In this document: positions 49,549 through 52,020 of the stretch, one piece after another
How positions within the stretch are numbered: position 1 is the stretch's first letter
Layout: each line of letters opens with the position of its first letter
NCBI GenBank assembly: GCA_963575745.1
Contig: CAUYUJ010018631.1
Location: 147,501 to 199,520 of the forward strand
DNA length: 52,020 bases
Direction of reading: 5' to 3'
From: Prorocentrum cordatum
Lineage: Eukaryota > Sar > Dinophyceae > Prorocentrales > Prorocentraceae
The notes under the pieces: model-generated
What the model saw: the letters and a program-made list of their open reading frames with translations, nothing else
Database searches by the model: none
What the model was told of the DNA's origin: nothing
Translations under genes and position numbers: made by a program

Positions 49549-49560
49549 CACCCGCACCAT
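49549..49560. repeat. LINE-B target-site duplication, right copy
   Basis: CACCCGCACCAT, identical to 44649-44660, followed by the CAT array. Confidence 0.85.
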
Positions 49561-50285
49561 CACCATCACAATCATCACCAACATCATCATAACAAACAGC
49601 GTCATCATCGTCGTCGTCGACGTCGTTATCATCACCACCATCATCATTACACGCATTGTTTACCATTATCATAATTATGATTGTTGCCATCACAGTCACC
49701 ATCTCCATCACCATCACGATCATCATCGTCATCGTCATCACCATCGTCATCTTCGTCGTTATCTTCATCGTCATCGTCATGGTCATCGTCATCATCACCA
49801 CTACCATCATTATCACCATCATCGTCACAATCATCATCGTCATCATCATGATCATCATCATCGTCATCTTCATGGTGCTTGTCTTCGCCGTCGTCATTGT
49901 CATCGTCATCGGCATCATCATCGCCATCGTCACCACCAACACCACTCTCATCATCATCATCAGCATCAGCATCAGCATCATCATCAGCATCAGCATCAGC
50001 ATCATCACCAACATCATCATCGTCATCGTCATCATCATCATCATCACCGTCGCTATCTTCATCATCGTCACCATCATCTTCGTCATCATCATCATCGTCA
50101 TCTTCATGGTAATTGTCTTCGTCGTCGTCATTGTCATCGTCATCGGCATCATCATCGCCATCGACACCACCAGCACCACTATCATCACCATCAGCATCAC
50201 CAACCTCAGCATCTTCATCGTCATCATCAGCATCATCATCAACATCATCATCATAGTCATCATCATCAGCATTATCATCATCAAC

Positions 50286-50317
<32 letters not shown>

Positions 50318-50390
50318 CATCACCGCCGCTATCTTCATCATCGTCAACATCATCATCAACATCACCATCCGCATCACCATAATTCAGACC
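49561..50390. repeat. (CAT)n array, right part
   Basis: About 830 bp of CATCAT with CATCGT, CATCAC and CAGCAT variants. Two internal blocks containing ATCGTCATCTTCATGG and GTCTTCGCCGTCGTC (near 49860 and 50095) are similar, suggesting an internal duplication of about 235 bp. The Met/Val/Ile and His/Arg frames are artefacts. Confidence 0.95.
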
Positions 50391-50740
50391 AGTGTGGTGG
50401 TGGTCACGGTGACCGTTCCCCCAGGACCTCCGGCACGCCAGAGCCCAGCTTGCTGCCGCCGAGCGGCAGGCCGTACCCCTCCCAACCCTCCGCCCTCAGG
50501 GGGGGGGCACTTGTTCGAGCGCACGAATTCCAGACAGCCAATGCGTTGGGACGACCACCTTGGTCTCGGAAGGGGCTCTCGGGACTCACCGGGCCCTTCC
50601 TCGGGCTTCTCCTTGGGCGCTCCTCGCAGATGTGTGCGCAGCTGGGGCCCCAACTGGGATTTGCTCCAGTCTAATGTTCCTTTCGGCGAGACTTCGACAG
50701 CATGGTTCGGCCTGCTCCCAGAAGCCCGAGGTGAGTTGAG
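50391..50740. other. Unassigned stretch
   Basis: Short frames; NWDLLQSNVPFGETSTAWFG near 50660 (+) looks protein-like but matches nothing I recognise. No gene supported. Confidence 0.4.
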
Positions 50741-51404
50741 GCCAGCGCGCCGCTGTCGCCGCCGCTGTCGTCTTCGTCTTAGCCGAGGTCGTCGCCGCTG
50801 TCGTCGACGCCCGACGAGAAAACGCCGCTCTGCATTGGACCCTGTACGCACCCAGAGCACTGTTCCGAAGCGGCGCCGACAGCGGCGAAGACAGCGGCGC
50901 CGACAGCTGCGAAGACAGCGGGGGCGACATCGGCGCCAGCGGCGGCGGCGGCAGCGTCGGCGGCGGCGGCGTCCTCGTCCTCGTCCTCGTCGTCGCCGTC
51001 GTCCCCTGCGATCCGTTGTCACGAAAAAAGTGCAACATCACAGCAAAAACTCGACTGGAGTCCTCGACCCCATCTTTCTGCGGCATTCTCCGAGCCAGAT
51101 CGATCCGTGAGGGCCCCGATGCCCGAAACAGGCCGAAACCGCCCGTTGTAGAAGTTGCGACGCCAGGATCTCAGGGTCGTCGTCGTCTTCGTCTTCGGCG
51201 GCGGCGTCGTCGTTGCCGCCGCCGCCAGGCGCGCGAGGCCCGGAGGCGCGCCGCCGGCGCCAGGAAGGCGCTGCACGACGCCCAGGCCGCCGCAGGCCCG
51301 ACAGGCGGGCGCGCCGGCGGCGGCGGCGGCCGCGGCCAGGGCGGCGCGGGCGGGCGAAAACACGGAGTGCGGGGGGCGGCCAGGAGGGGCGGCCAGCAGT
51401 TCCT
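50741..51404. repeat. CGCCGCTGTCGTC and GGCGGC degenerate repeats
   Basis: CGCTGTCGTCTTCGTC and CGCCGCTGTCGTCG (50755-50805), GACAGCGGCG and GCGAAGACAGCGGCG units (50878-50925), then GTCGTCGTCTTCG and GGCGGCGGC blocks (51175-51330). A weak resemblance to repeat-C lies at 51030-51150. No gene. Confidence 0.65.
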
Positions 51405-51407
51405 GTT

Positions 51408-51556
51408 CATTTTGAACAGGGCTCGCTGTCCGCGCCGCCGTGGCCTGTGTCCATCTGAGACAGAAGACCGCCTGTTGGTTCAGCGGCCGCTGTCGGTTTG
51501 GGACAACATTTGTTGTTGGGCATTGTGCCCATTCTTTCCGTGCCCATTTCGGGCGT
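51408..51556. repeat. Cluster of small hairpins
   Basis: Successive short inverted repeats: CCTGTTCATTTTGAACAGG, TGTCCATCTGAGACA, TGTCGGTTTGGGACA, CAACATTTGTTG, GGGCATTGTGCCC and GCCCATTTCGGGC. Each has a 4-8-bp stem and a loop built around a T-rich core, with six in about 140 bp. Origin unknown. Confidence 0.65.
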
Positions 51557-51965
51557 CCAAAAGGGGGGGGGTGAGGACAAAGGGGGGGGTGGGCGGCATG
51601 GCGGGGGCCATGACAGCTCCCCCGATCTCATGGCGCCGCCTCTCATTTCAATGCGTCCCCTGCGCCCCCCCCCCTGGGCCGCGCACGTGCCGCCGGCCAT
51701 GGTCTGCGCCCCCCCTCTCGGACGCCTTCCTCTTGGGCCGCCCCCGAAGAGTCGGGGAAACGTAAGACTCGAGGAAGCCGGAGCTCGGGTTTGCCGGAGT
51801 TTTTTGACGAGCGCGTCCTGGATTTTGACGGTCCAGTTTTCGTGGGATGTTTGCAGCGGGAGCTCGCGTCAAACTGTAGATTGGGTTTCGTCATTTTCAT
51901 GATGGCCACGTCGGGCGGCCGACCCGGGTCCCCCGTACCCGAGTCTTACGCGCAGGTCCGGCTCG
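51557..51965. other. Unassigned stretch with G-runs
   Basis: GGGGGGGG runs at 51560-51590 and a C-run near 51668. No recognisable gene. Confidence 0.5.
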
Positions 51966-51981
51966 ACGCATGCCGCAGAAG

Positions 51982-52020
51982 GATGGAGGAGGAGGAGGAG
52001 GAGGAGGAGGAGGAGGAGGA
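51982..52020. repeat. (GGA)n microsatellite reaching the window end
   Basis: GGAGGAGG repeat truncated by the window edge. Confidence 0.95.

Noticed and set aside
49484-51110. 396- and 484-codon frames after LINE-B (His-rich and Ile/Val-rich)
   Set aside because: Translations of the CAT array; not proteins.

Overview
The window looks like nuclear DNA of a dinoflagellate. The strongest evidence is an exact 22-nt dinoflagellate spliced-leader (DinoSL) sequence at 44700-44721 and a decayed one at 8548-8569. Both sit at the 5' end of LINE-type retrotransposons, just upstream of the first start codon. High GC, dense repeats on several scales and dinoflagellate-style PPR repeats in a small pseudogene (29.9 kb) agree with this. 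I cannot name the genus. I found no intact host protein gene, tRNA, rRNA or CRISPR array. The only clearly protein-coding DNA is retrotransposon sequence, plus the PPR remnant.

Layout. 0-8.5 kb: short inverted-repeat (MITE-like) elements, a ~138-bp tandem array, a 14-bp minisatellite, an assembly gap (5600-5699) inside a GGA microsatellite and a 1.25-kb decamer satellite (CCAAGCAATG). 8.5-14.8 kb: LINE-A, an old, frameshifted element with a zinc-finger/coiled-coil ORF1, endonuclease remnant, reverse transcriptase (RT), C-terminal zinc-finger-like region and RNase H, in the usual order. 15-17.1 kb: a CAGCCT array and a 71-bp satellite. 18.8-19.6 kb: a 760-bp pure GGA array. 21.5-23 kb: an ATGC/ATGT array with long-period structure. 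24.8-27.7 kb: a diverged ~300-bp satellite that switches strand. 27.9-28.4 kb: CTTGGGGCC arrays. 29.9 kb: PPR remnant. 32.3-35.1 kb: a tandem segmental duplication ending in GTC arrays. 38.4-43.6 kb: nested and dispersed MITE-like elements. 44.66-49.55 kb: LINE-B, a young, nearly complete LINE inserted in a (CAT)n array with a 12-bp target-site duplication. 49.6-52 kb: the rest of the CAT array, GCC/GTC repeats and a cluster of small hairpins.

The most unusual object is LINE-B. It carries a complete DinoSL preceded by alternating sense and antisense SL fragments that form a perfect hairpin. Its ORF2 reads endonuclease, then RT block 0, then RNase H, then the rest of the RT, so the RNase H lies upstream of (apparently inside) the RT instead of after it. 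Its RT motif C is SDN rather than xDD. It is otherwise recent: a clean TSD, an open ORF1, and ORF2 broken by only a few lesions (a frameshift near 47105, a TAG at 47205, a TAA at 49330 followed by 47 sense codons).

At least eight dispersed repeat families (called MITE-A, MITE-B, repeat-C, MITE-D, IR-E, IR-F, IR-G and R below) occur two to five times or form clear hairpins. Several arrays and MITEs are interrupted by other elements, which gives a relative insertion order.
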